In this document: positions 1 to 6,671 of the stretch, piece by piece | How the letters are laid out: each line of letters opens with the position of its first letter | Numbering within the stretch: position 1 is the first letter of the stretch | Source of the DNA: Candidatus Anderseniibacteriota bacterium | GTDB lineage: Bacteria > Patescibacteriota > Andersenbacteria > UBA10190 | DNA length: 14,531 nt | Assembly: GCA_003229735.1 (NCBI GenBank) | Contig: QIFI01000010.1 | Location: forward strand, 1-14,531 | Reading direction: 5' to 3' | The notes under the pieces: model-generated | The model's database searches: none | What the model was told of the DNA's origin: nothing | The model's input: the letters and a program-made list of their open reading frames with translations, nothing else | Translations under genes and position numbers: made by a program

Positions 1-12
1 ATAATTTAATTT

Positions 13-17
13 GAGGT
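13..17 (+). promoter_or_regulatory. Shine-Dalgarno site deciding the GH13 start
   Basis: GAGGT is the only purine-rich ribosome-binding sequence before the gene. It is too close to the ATG at 19 and at a usable distance (10 nt) from the ATG at 28, so it argues for the shorter protein. This follows from spacing alone. Confidence 0.45.
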
Positions 18-27
18 TATGGATATA

Positions 28-1920
28 ATGAGGGCAGATAAAAGGAAAAAGATGGGAAGGTTGTTGAGTGAGGTGTATGGGCCGGAGCAGGGTGGTCAGT
101 TAGTGGAGGATATTTTGGGGTTGATGGAAGAACTGCGGGCCGAGAAAACCAGGAATAACCGATTAGAAAGATCAAACAGACTTAACTTGAGTCGGGCCGG
201 CGCGGCATTAATTACTTACGCGAATAGTATTGAGGATGGCGATGGAAAGGCGCCGCTGGCGGTGATGAGGGAATTTGTGAGGCGTTATGATTTGGCTAAG
301 GTTTTACCAATCGTGCACTTGCTCCCCTTTTATCCCTGGGATACTGATCGGGGATTTTCAGTCATGGATTATCGGGCAGTTGATGAAAATAATGGCAGTT
401 GGGAGGATATCGATAAATTAGGCCAGGAAGTAAAGCTGATGTTTGATTTCGCGGCCAATCACGCGTCTATAGATAATCCGCTGATCCAGAAGGCGTTAAT
501 TGCCAGGCATTTATCAGAAGATGATGATCGGTACGCGGAGGCGGCTGACTATAAGGATTTTGTGCTGGCCTATACTGATGAGGATAAACCAGGTGAGGCG
601 GATCTGGCTAAATTGACCAGACCAAGAGCTCATCCGGTGCTGACCAGATACAAAATCGTGGAAAATAATAATGGAGAATTAAAAGCGGAATTAGGGGCAG
701 TCGATGCAGGCCAGGCGGAGCTGGGTGATGGCTGGGTGTGGACCACCTTTTCACGGCCGCCGGCAGAAGACGGCAGTGAAACAACCAGGCAGGTGGATTT
801 GAATTATTTAAATCCGATGGTGTTTCTGGAGGCGCTGAAAATTATATTTTTTTATGTGGAGAAGGGGGCGGATTTGATTCGGATGGACGCGATAGCCTAT
901 ATCTGGAAGAAGCTGGGCAGTTCGTCAATTCATGAGCGGGAAACGCATATATTATTGGCGGCAGTTGATTTGATATTAGGTGAGGCGGCGCCGAGGACAA
1001 CTACTATCGCCGAGGTAAATGAACCCGAGAACATGTATTTAACCTATCTGGGAAATGATAATGATCCGGAGGCAGATATGGCATATCAATTCGTGTCTTT
1101 TCCTCTGGCTATTCATGCCGTGGCTTATGGCAGGGCCGGATATTATCAGCAGTGGCTAATATCGACTAATCGATTTAAGGGCAGGCAATTTACCACGGTG
1201 CTGGGCAGTCATGATGGAATGGGATTAAAGCCGGTGCGGGATATATTAAGCGGGCAGGAGATTGAGGAAATGAGTAATCTGCTGGTGGAAGATTATGGGG
1301 CTTTGCCGAATTATTCGCAGTTGCCGGGAGGAAAAAAAATTATTTATGAGTTGTGCGCCACTCCGTGGAATTTGATTAACCGGCCGGATAGCCGGGAAGC
1401 AGAGAAATTGCAAATCGATAGATATATGGCTGTGCTATCGCTGGGACTTTTGGTAAAGGGTATTCCGGGCATATATATCAACGGGCTGGTGGGAGCGGAG
1501 AATTATCAGCCGGCAGAGGGGCTGGATGAGAATCGCACGGTCAACCGGGAGATATTCAGGGCCGGTGAATTATTCGCGATTTTAGATGGGAACAGCAGAC
1601 AAAGGAAAGTGCTGGAGGCGATAAAGAAGAGATTGAGCATTCGGGCTAAGCAACCGGCCTGGCTGGCGAAGGCGGGTTCAATTAAGGAATGGGGTGACGG
1701 ATATGATCACTCGGTGTGTGCCAGGGTTGAGGGAGATGACGCGGATCAAGTAGTGTGGACAGCAACTAACGTGACGGACAAAGAGCAAGAGCTGGTTTTA
1801 CCGGTTGAGCAGGAAAAATTAGTTGACTTGATTTCAGGGAAAGAATGCGCAGTTACTGATGGTGAGATCAAGATTGACTTGAGGCCGTATCAGGTGGGCT
1901 GGTTTATTAGGAGCCGGTAA
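28..1920 (+). CDS. GH13 subfamily 18-like sugar phosphorylase / glucosidase (sucrose- or glucosylglycerate-phosphorylase family)
   Basis: A (beta/alpha)8 alpha-amylase-superfamily enzyme that should act on a small alpha-glucoside in the cytoplasm; there is no signal peptide. Counted from the ATG at 19, the GH13 regions appear in order: LLPFYPWDTDRGFSVMDY (101-118), FDFAANH (142-148), LIRMDAIAYIWK with nucleophile D290, IAEVN with acid/base E332, and LGSHDGMG with D399. The C-terminal 70 residues look like the usual beta-sandwich. The residue spacing, the AIAYIWK motif and the helical N-terminal extension resemble the GH13_18 phosphorylases, which cleave sucrose, glucosylglycerate or glucosylglycerol with phosphate. 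The exact substrate cannot be read from the sequence, and plain hydrolysis is possible. Two ATGs compete. GAGGT at 13-17 lies 1 nt from ATG 19 but 10 nt from ATG 28, so 28 is preferred (630 aa). The next gene follows after 36 nt on the same strand, suggesting an operon. The promoter lies outside the window. Confidence 0.87.
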   Translation: MRADKRKKMGRLLSEVYGPEQGGQLVEDILGLMEELRAEKTRNNRLERSNRLNLSRAGAALITYANSIEDGDGKAPLAVMREFVRRYDLAKVLPIVHLLPFYPWDTDRGFSVMDYRAVDENNGSWEDIDKLGQEVKLMFDFAANHASIDNPLIQKALIARHLSEDDDRYAEAADYKDFVLAYTDEDKPGEADLAKLTRPRAHPVLTRYKIVENNNGELKAELGAVDAGQAELGDGWVWTTFSRPPAEDGSETTRQVDLNYLNPMVFLEALKIIFFYVEKGADLIRMDAIAYIWKKLGSSSIHERETHILLAAVDLILGEAAPRTTTIAEVNEPENMYLTYLGNDNDPEADMAYQFVSFPLAIHAVAYGRAGYYQQWLISTNRFKGRQFTTVLGSHDGMGLKPVRDILSGQEIEEMSNLLVEDYGALPNYSQLPGGKKIIYELCATPWNLINRPDSREAEKLQIDRYMAVLSLGLLVKGIPGIYINGLVGAENYQPAEGLDENRTVNREIFRAGELFAILDGNSRQRKVLEAIKKRLSIRAKQPAWLAKAGSIKEWGDGYDHSVCARVEGDDADQVVWTATNVTDKEQELVLPVEQEKLVDLISGKECAVTDGEIKIDLRPYQVGWFIRSR

Positions 1921-1956
1921 ACCTACGTTCTGCCAGCTGTGCTATGATTTTTTGAT

Positions 1957-3330
1957 ATGCGGATTGGAATTTGTCATTATAGAATTGGTAAGACAGATGG
2001 AGTGTCTTTGGAAATTAGCAAACGGCAGAGGATGCTTGATGAATTAGGACATGAGGTAAAAACAATAGCCGGGAAGCGGCAGGTGGGGGCTGATTATATA
2101 ATTCCGGAGCTGGAATATGACGATCCGGAGCTGGTGAAGATTAAGGAGAATGCTTTTTTCGAGATGAAAGACTATAAATATGTTGACGAGCTGTTATTCG
2201 AGATAGATAAAGTGGCGGCCAGGATAAAGCGGCAGCTGGATGAGATTCAAGCCCGGGAAAAATTTGATGTGATATTCGTGCACAATATATTTTCGCATAT
2301 TGTTAATTTACCGGCTTCAAGAGCCTGGTACGAATTTACCAGACAGGGAACGAGCCAGATTATCGGGGTGCATCATGATTTTTATTGGGATGGACGAAAC
2401 GCGCAAGTATTTCAGCCAACCAGTGATGAGATTAGAAAGTTTACGAGCAAATATCTGCCGCCGCAACTGGATAATTTACGGCACGTAGTGATTAACACTA
2501 TCAATCAGCAGCGTCTGCGATCGCAATGCGGTATTAATTCGACGATAGTGCCGGATACTTTTGATTTTGATCAAGAGCCGTGGGTTAAAGATATGTATAA
2601 TCAGACCCTGTCGGGCGAGGCTGGTTTGAAAGACAATGATTTAGTAGTGCTACAGGCGACGCGAGTGGTGGAGCGGAAAGGGATTGAGCTGGCGATTGAT
2701 TTCGCGGCCGGGCTGGATGAGAAAAAGACGGAACTAGCGGGCCATACTTTATATAATGGGAAAAAGATAACTAAAGATTCTCGAGTGGTGCTGATGCTGG
2801 CCGGTTACACCGAGAATTTCGCTAAATCATATCGGGAAAAATTGGAGGATCATATATTACATCGGGGAATTGAGGCGGTATTTGTGGATTACATGATTGA
2901 TTCAGAGCGAGGCCAGGGAGAAGGACGGAAAATATATTCGCTGTGGGATACATATGTGTATGCTGATCTGGTAACATATCCCAGTTTGTGGGAGGGTTGG
3001 GGCAATCAATTTATTGAAGCGGTGTTCGCCAAGAAGCCGCTGGTGGTGTTTGAATATCCAGTATTTAAAACTGATATTAAATCTGAAGGATATGATTATA
3101 TTTCTTTAGGCGATTCACTGGGTATGGATCGCGCCAATCGCTTAGTGACAGTTCCGGATAATCATTTGGCCGGGGCGGTGTGGCAGGCGTGCCGGATGTT
3201 GACAGACAGCAAGACGGAACAGATATTGGAGGATAATTGGCAATTGGGAGACCGGTACCATGGGGAAACAGTTCTAAAGAGGATGCTGGAAACGTTATTG
3301 ATGGAAAGAGCGACAGCCGCTAATTTTTAG
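1957..3330 (+). CDS. GT4-like retaining glycosyltransferase (GT-B fold)
   Basis: A 457-aa cytosolic glycosyltransferase. The N-terminal Rossmann half opens with MRIGICHYRIGKTDGVSLE, a glycine-rich acceptor-side start, and continues to VFVHNIFSH-like and GVHHDFYWDGRN segments (about 105-147). The C-terminal half has LQATRVVERKGIELAI (232-247), the usual donor-phosphate-binding R/K stretch, and SLWEGWGNQFIEAVFAKKPLV, which contains the EX7E pair E346/E354 that contacts the nucleotide sugar in GT4 enzymes. The TDGVSLE opening resembles GT4 enzymes annotated as mannosylglucosylglycerate synthases. Together with the GH13_18-like neighbour this suggests a glucosylglycerate-type solute, but that is inference from recalled family resemblance. 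No Shine-Dalgarno is visible before the ATG, and a four-codon ORF (ATG 1944, TGA 1953-1955) ends just upstream. No terminator precedes it, so co-transcription with the GH13 gene is likely. Confidence 0.85.
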   Translation: MRIGICHYRIGKTDGVSLEISKRQRMLDELGHEVKTIAGKRQVGADYIIPELEYDDPELVKIKENAFFEMKDYKYVDELLFEIDKVAARIKRQLDEIQAREKFDVIFVHNIFSHIVNLPASRAWYEFTRQGTSQIIGVHHDFYWDGRNAQVFQPTSDEIRKFTSKYLPPQLDNLRHVVINTINQQRLRSQCGINSTIVPDTFDFDQEPWVKDMYNQTLSGEAGLKDNDLVVLQATRVVERKGIELAIDFAAGLDEKKTELAGHTLYNGKKITKDSRVVLMLAGYTENFAKSYREKLEDHILHRGIEAVFVDYMIDSERGQGEGRKIYSLWDTYVYADLVTYPSLWEGWGNQFIEAVFAKKPLVVFEYPVFKTDIKSEGYDYISLGDSLGMDRANRLVTVPDNHLAGAVWQACRMLTDSKTEQILEDNWQLGDRYHGETVLKRMLETLLMERATAANF

Positions 3331-3346
3331 TGTCTGGAAGTTCAAA

Positions 3347-3369
3347 TTGCAAAATCAAAATGCAAAATG
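3347..3369 (+). repeat. Short A-rich direct repeat (GCAAAAT-type)
   Basis: Three near-identical 6-7 nt units (GCAAAAT, CAAAAT, GCAAAAT) follow each other directly downstream of the GT4 stop codon. This is low-complexity sequence of unknown role and may be replication-slippage debris. Confidence 0.5.
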
Positions 3370-3402
3370 CCGCGATGGTAATCGCCCACAGTTTGGGGAA
3401 AT

Positions 3403-3510
3403 CCCCTCTCTCCTCGAGGGGGGGGGAGAGGGCTAGGGTGAGGGGTGAAATTATGGCTAGAGAAATGACCCTCATCCCCGGCCCTTCTCCCTATAAATAA
3501 GGAGAAGGGA
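3403..3510. repeat. Nested inverted-repeat element (REP/MITE-like doublet)
   Basis: The left arm carries CCCTCTC (3404-3410) pairing with GAGAGGG (3426-3432) around a CCTCGAGG core, then CTAGGGTGAGGGG. The right arm has CCCTCA (3469-3474), CCCCGG and a perfect 9-bp stem CCCTTCTCC (3482-3490) / GGAGAAGGG (3501-3509). The right arm is an imperfect reverse complement of the left, and TGAGGG (3439-3444) pairs with CCCTCA across the middle. This is two inverted copies of a small palindromic unit, the layout of REP doublets or short MITEs. No target-site duplication was recognised. Confidence 0.65.
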
Positions 3511-3552
3511 GAACGGTCTCTTCCTAATCTACCCGTTTATGTGCGGTCGAGG

Positions 3553-3580
3553 TTGTAATTTGGGTTTTTTAGTGTATAGT
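3553..3580 (+). promoter_or_regulatory. Putative sigma70-type promoter for the PEP-CTERM gene
   Basis: TTGTAA (3553-3558) and TATAGT (3575-3580) are separated by 16 nt, giving a leader of roughly 65 nt before the GTG start. A perfect TTGACA at 3617-3622 lacks a usable -10 because the proper distance falls on the Shine-Dalgarno, so it was not chosen. Prediction by eye only. Confidence 0.35.
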
Positions 3581-3650
3581 GGGCGCGGGTTGTTTAATGA
3601 GGTCTAGGTTTGTACTTTGACAATTTGGTTCTAGTTTAGGAGGAAAAATC

Positions 3651-5954
3651 GTGAGATGCATAGTTTTAATCGGTTGTTTGATGGTGACTCCCCTATCAGC
3701 CAAGACAGTTTATTTTGTGGAGGGCAACAGCTGGTTGTCGAGCATGGATGTTGATAGTTCGACGGTGAGTAGAATTGGCCGGTCAAATGTATCCTGGGAC
3801 GATGTGGCGTGGTTTAATAACCAGCTTTTTGGTGTCGGAAATGAGCGTTTTTTTGAGATAAGTCCGGAAAATGGATTAGTTAGACAAATTGGCAATCAGC
3901 TGGATTTATCGACCCCGTGGCCGTTTATCAGCGCGGATCCAAAAGGATTAACAATTTCGAGTGAAGGCATTGCTTACCTGGTGGCCGATGAATTTCCGAG
4001 TGGCGGATTATTCACTATCAATTTGAATAACGGTGATACGCGACGAGTGGGGTCACTGCCATTTACACCTCGAGGCGACGCGGTGTTTGACGCACTGGGT
4101 AATTTGGCAGTAACAGGATGTACGGAAACAGGCTTGAGGAGGCAATGCGATGACTCGCGAGCTGATGATTTGTGGTCGACCAATCCGCTGACCGGAGATA
4201 GCAGTAGAATTGGTTCAATTAAGGATGAATCGGGGCGGAACGTAGCCGGAGTTGATGGATTAATGAATGTTGATGACCGGTTGATTGGTATTACGGGTCG
4301 CGGGGACTTGTATGACATTGACTGGTCAACGGCCCGGGCTACTTCCCTGGGCACGGTTGAACCAAGAATTTTAGCGACGGGCGCTACTTACGCGGATACT
4401 CAAGGGGCGGCAGTTAATCGGCTGGAAAGTCGATTGCCGATGCTTGACTTATCAGCCAACGGCTTGATCATTAATGCCCACGGGTGGACCGGTCCATTTG
4501 GCTCGCTGATTGAGAGCGTGCCGTGGGTGGATGAGATGGCGGCGGCCCAGAAAGATCGATTATCCAGATTGCCGGCTAATTCTCCGATCAAGTGGCAGGT
4601 TATACCCTACCATTGGGAGGAGTTGGCAGGCGGCACCAGGGATGACTTAACTCATATTATGAATGTGGGAACAAGCCTGGGGTTATTGGAGGGAGGCATT
4701 ATTGGCCAACGCCAATATGACCATCTGTATATTTTTGCGTCCAGCGCCGGGGCCGGTTTCGGCAACGGTCTGATGCAGGAATATTTACGGCATAATCCGG
4801 GGGCCCAAGTGCATATAGTGTTTGCTGATGCATACACGCCTAATCAATCGCAAGTGGCCCAATATGGACGGGGAGCGACTTATGCCGAGCATTGGTTTGC
4901 TATTGACTCCACTGGAGCGGCTACTGAACAGCTATTGCCCGGGGCGCATAATGTTAACGTGGACGCCTTTGATGGTTTGCTGGAGTTTGGACATTTTGTG
5001 CCGCGACAGGAATATCTGAAAACAATAATTTCAGCAACAGTCAATCCGGATTTGGCCGGTTATGGATGGCAACAAACATTAATGGATTGGACGGGGCCTA
5101 TTCAGGAATGGGCGCCCTGGAAGGAGCGGCCGATAAATAATGGTGAGGCGGTACTGCCGGCGCTTAATCCTCCCCCATCGGGACGACCGGTGCGAGTGGA
5201 TGAAAGATTGGATAACCAGTTGCGGTTCACGGCGGCTAATGTGACGGCCGAGGGAAACGTGCAATTAGGAAGTTTGGATATGGTATTATCAGCCACGCCC
5301 AGGAGAGAAGCATTGGCGCCGGTGAAGATTCAATCCAGTCAACCGTATAATTTGTTATCGCTGAATGTGCAATTCAGCGGGGAGGCGGGAGCTGAAGGAC
5401 TGTTGTCGATTGGATTGGGTGGTGAAAACCGTTGGACGCTGGATCAGAGAACGGTGGCCGGGGGCATACAGAATTATATATTTCCTTTAGATCAGGACTA
5501 TGTGGACGACGGGACATTGACGTTTCGGTTGGTTAATTTTACTTCTTCCGAAACTCAAGTTTTGATTAGCAACGTAATCCTGGGTCGGGATACTGTGTTC
5601 AGAGCACCGGATTTACGGGCCGGCGACGCGGATCATGATTTAGATTTTGATCAGCTCGATATCGTTAAAGTGATGCTGGCCGGTAAGTATTTATCCGGAG
5701 AGGTCGCGACTTGGGGAGAAGGAGACTGGAATGGAGCACCGGGAGGATGGGCAGATTCTCCTCCACCGGGTGACGGCATGTTTGATCAGCTGGATATCGT
5801 GGCGGCCCTGAAGGGAAATAACTATTTGCGGGGAGCCTACGCGGCCGAGTGGGAATTAGTTATGGTTCCGGAGCCGTCGACGATTCAGTATTTAGGATGG
5901 TTATTGACCACGGCCGGACTAATTTGGGGCAATAAAAAGTTTCTTATGAATTGA
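3651..5954 (+). CDS. Exported PEP-CTERM protein with lipase-like alpha/beta-hydrolase core and dockerin-like module
   Basis: 767 aa, GTG start with AGGAGG at 3638-3643 (7-nt gap). Residues 1-17 look like a signal peptide ending in LSA. Residues about 20-250 contain repeats alternating strand-forming segments with NLNNGDTRRVGSL / NPLTGDSSRIGSI-type turns, like a beta-propeller. Residues about 270-460 look like a lipase fold: NAHGWTGPFG (275-284), IFASSAGAG with candidate nucleophile S365, DAYTPN with candidate D393, and EFGHF with candidate H448. Residues about 515-650 look beta-rich. Residues 658-730 hold two Asp-rich FDQLDIV half-repeats (667-672 and 712-717) of dockerin type. The end, VPEPST (739-744), a hydrophobic stretch and NKK, is a PEP-CTERM signal, normally processed by an exosortase and archaeosortase-type machinery, none of which is in the window. 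Likely a surface or envelope esterase-like protein. The substrate is unknown, and the elbow (A-S-S-A-G) departs from strict GxSxG. Confidence 0.85.
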   Translation: MRCIVLIGCLMVTPLSAKTVYFVEGNSWLSSMDVDSSTVSRIGRSNVSWDDVAWFNNQLFGVGNERFFEISPENGLVRQIGNQLDLSTPWPFISADPKGLTISSEGIAYLVADEFPSGGLFTINLNNGDTRRVGSLPFTPRGDAVFDALGNLAVTGCTETGLRRQCDDSRADDLWSTNPLTGDSSRIGSIKDESGRNVAGVDGLMNVDDRLIGITGRGDLYDIDWSTARATSLGTVEPRILATGATYADTQGAAVNRLESRLPMLDLSANGLIINAHGWTGPFGSLIESVPWVDEMAAAQKDRLSRLPANSPIKWQVIPYHWEELAGGTRDDLTHIMNVGTSLGLLEGGIIGQRQYDHLYIFASSAGAGFGNGLMQEYLRHNPGAQVHIVFADAYTPNQSQVAQYGRGATYAEHWFAIDSTGAATEQLLPGAHNVNVDAFDGLLEFGHFVPRQEYLKTIISATVNPDLAGYGWQQTLMDWTGPIQEWAPWKERPINNGEAVLPALNPPPSGRPVRVDERLDNQLRFTAANVTAEGNVQLGSLDMVLSATPRREALAPVKIQSSQPYNLLSLNVQFSGEAGAEGLLSIGLGGENRWTLDQRTVAGGIQNYIFPLDQDYVDDGTLTFRLVNFTSSETQVLISNVILGRDTVFRAPDLRAGDADHDLDFDQLDIVKVMLAGKYLSGEVATWGEGDWNGAPGGWADSPPPGDGMFDQLDIVAALKGNNYLRGAYAAEWELVMVPEPSTIQYLGWLLTTAGLIWGNKKFLMN

Positions 5955-5961
5955 TTTCTAT

Positions 5962-5989
5962 ACCACCTCACGGATGAGGTGGTTTTTTT
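5962..5989 (+). terminator. Rho-independent terminator of the PEP-CTERM gene
   Basis: A perfect 9-bp stem ACCACCTCA / TGAGGTGGT with a CGGA tetraloop is followed directly by seven T residues (5983-5989), eight nucleotides after the stop codon. This is a textbook intrinsic terminator on the plus strand. Confidence 0.92.
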
Positions 5990-5992
5990 GTA

Positions 5993-6018
5993 AGAAAAAG
6001 CCTCCGTTTTAAAGAGGC
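5993..6018 (-). terminator. Rho-independent terminator of the csrA pair
   Basis: Read on the minus strand, the stem GCCTC (6018-6014) / GAGGC (6004-6000) encloses a 9-nt loop and is followed by TTTTTCTT. It lies 35 nt beyond the stop of the second csrA gene and back to back with the plus-strand terminator, isolating the two convergent units. The 5-bp stem is short, so efficiency may be modest. Confidence 0.65.
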
Positions 6019-6053
6019 GTGGTTGGGAGGTTAATAGATGATTCGGCGAAGTT

Positions 6054-6281
6054 TTAGGCGGGGAGATCCGGGTCATCAGGTTTGGGTGCGGCGGCCTTTT
6101 CGGCGGCGGCTTGGCGCATTTCCCGTTGAATTGCATCGTAAACTTCCTGGCGATGGACGGGAATTTCGGTCGGCGCCTGGATGCCTAGACGGACTTTGTC
6201 GCCGCGAATGTCAACGATGGTAATGACGACGTCGTCACCGATCATAATGCTTTCGTCGAGATGTCGGGAGAGAACTAGCAT
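6054..6281 (-). CDS. csrA: Carbon storage regulator CsrA (copy with C-terminal tail)
   Basis: 75 aa. It begins MLVLSRHLDESIMIGDDVVI, the standard first strand of CsrA/RsmA. VDIRGDKVRLGIQAP (residues 23-37) and VHRQEV (42-47), the family's RNA-contact regions, are intact, with the conserved Leu4 and Arg44-type residues. CsrA dimers bind GGA motifs in mRNA leaders and change translation or stability. The last about 15 residues (AEKAAAPKPDDPDLPA) form an Ala/Pro/Asp-rich extension beyond the core. Start support is GGAGG at 6293-6289, 7 nt from the ATG. It lies 64 nt downstream of a second csrA on the same strand with no terminator between, so the two are probably co-transcribed. The GGA in its Shine-Dalgarno could itself be a CsrA target (inference). 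Confidence 0.95.
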   Translation of the reverse strand: MLVLSRHLDESIMIGDDVVITIVDIRGDKVRLGIQAPTEIPVHRQEVYDAIQREMRQAAAEKAAAPKPDDPDLPA

Positions 6282-6345
6282 TTCAGAGCCTCCAATATAA
6301 CTGGGGATAAATGAGTTTTAATACTGATCAAACTTAATCGGTGTA

Positions 6346-6552
6346 TTATTTACTCTCCTTCCCTGCTTGTATTTGTGCCTGTTCCAGCTTAAGACGTTTC
6401 ATTGCTTCAAGAACTTCCCGGCGATGGACTGGTACATCCTTGGGTGCTTCGATGCCAAGGCGAACTTTGTCGCCGCGGATGTCAACAATGACGATGGTGA
6501 TGTTGTCATTAATCACAATACTTTCGTTTTTTTTCCGAGAAAAAACAAGCAT
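6346..6552 (-). CDS. csrA: Carbon storage regulator CsrA (second, divergent paralogue)
   Basis: 68 aa. It opens MLVFSRKKNESIVINDNITI and keeps the VDIRGDKVRLGIEAP and VPVHRREV blocks of CsrA, so the RNA-binding core is complete. Compared with its neighbour it has Phe at position 4, Asn-rich substitutions in the first hairpin and a Lys/Gln-rich rather than acidic tail. The central block is almost identical in both genes, pointing to an old tandem duplication with divergence at both ends. AGGAGG (6563-6558) lies 5 nt from the ATG, and ACAGGAGGT resembles the ACA-GGA core of CsrA sites, so autorepression is plausible but unproved. It is the first gene of the pair as transcribed. Confidence 0.95.
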   Translation of the reverse strand: MLVFSRKKNESIVINDNITIVIVDIRGDKVRLGIEAPKDVPVHRREVLEAMKRLKLEQAQIQAGKESK

Positions 6553-6556
6553 GGTT

Positions 6557-6566
6557 ACCTCCTGTG
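6557..6566 (-). promoter_or_regulatory. Shine-Dalgarno of the upstream csrA overlapping a possible CsrA-binding motif
   Basis: On the minus strand CACAGGAGGT precedes AACC and the ATG. The GGA inside the Shine-Dalgarno, flanked by ACA, matches the core of known CsrA targets in other bacteria, where CsrA blocks its own ribosome site. Only the motif is seen; regulation is inference. Confidence 0.4.
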
Positions 6567-6593
6567 TTTGGTAGGGTTTTGTTTGAGATAAGT

Positions 6594-6626
6594 AAAAGGT
6601 ACAAATCCGCAGTTGTTGTACCTTTT
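6594..6626. promoter_or_regulatory. Perfect 11-bp inverted repeat overlapping the csrA promoter
   Basis: AAAAGGTACAA (6594-6604) and TTGTACCTTTT (6616-6626) are exact reverse complements with an 11-nt loop. They lie 42 nt or more upstream of the csrA pair and cover the predicted -10 and start region of its promoter. The position suggests an operator or an early leader hairpin rather than a terminator, since no gene ends here on either strand. Confidence 0.5.
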
Positions 6627-6643
6627 TGGGGATTATTTGTCAA
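6615..6643 (-). promoter_or_regulatory. Putative promoter of the csrA pair
   Basis: On the minus strand TTGACA (6643-6638) is followed after 17 nt by TACAAC (6620-6615), a perfect -35 with a weak -10. Predicted transcription would start near 6608, about 55 nt before the csrA ATG. A second minus-strand option further up is GTGACG, 16 nt, then TATAAT (6693-6688). Confidence 0.4.
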
Positions 6644-6671
6644 ATTCGGCGAGTGAAAAACAATAAGGCGG

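Larger units (their letters stand above)
3331..3650. other. Gene-free interval of 320 nt with repeats and a putative promoter
   Basis: No open frame with coding character is seen here. The interval holds an A-rich direct repeat (3347-3369), a nested GC-rich inverted repeat (3403-3510), a TTGTAA/TATAGT promoter candidate (3553-3580) and the Shine-Dalgarno of the next gene. A clean T-tract terminator for the GT4 gene was not found; the hairpins of the repeat element could stop transcription instead. Confidence 0.7.

Noticed and set aside
3617..3622. TTGACA as the -35 of the PEP-CTERM gene
   Set aside because: At 16-18 nt downstream only the Shine-Dalgarno sequence is present and no -10 can be drawn.
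3710..5296. Several 60-126 aa minus-strand frames inside the PEP-CTERM gene
   Set aside because: They have no recognisable domains or ribosome sites and lie opposite a long gene with coherent domains.
6341..6591. Plus-strand reading frames overlapping the csrA genes
   Set aside because: They are antisense shadows. The minus-strand CsrA proteins have clear family motifs and good Shine-Dalgarno sites.
6594..6626. Interpretation of the palindrome as an intrinsic terminator
   Set aside because: No gene ends upstream of it on either strand; only T bases of the stem itself form the tract, and it lies over the predicted csrA promoter.
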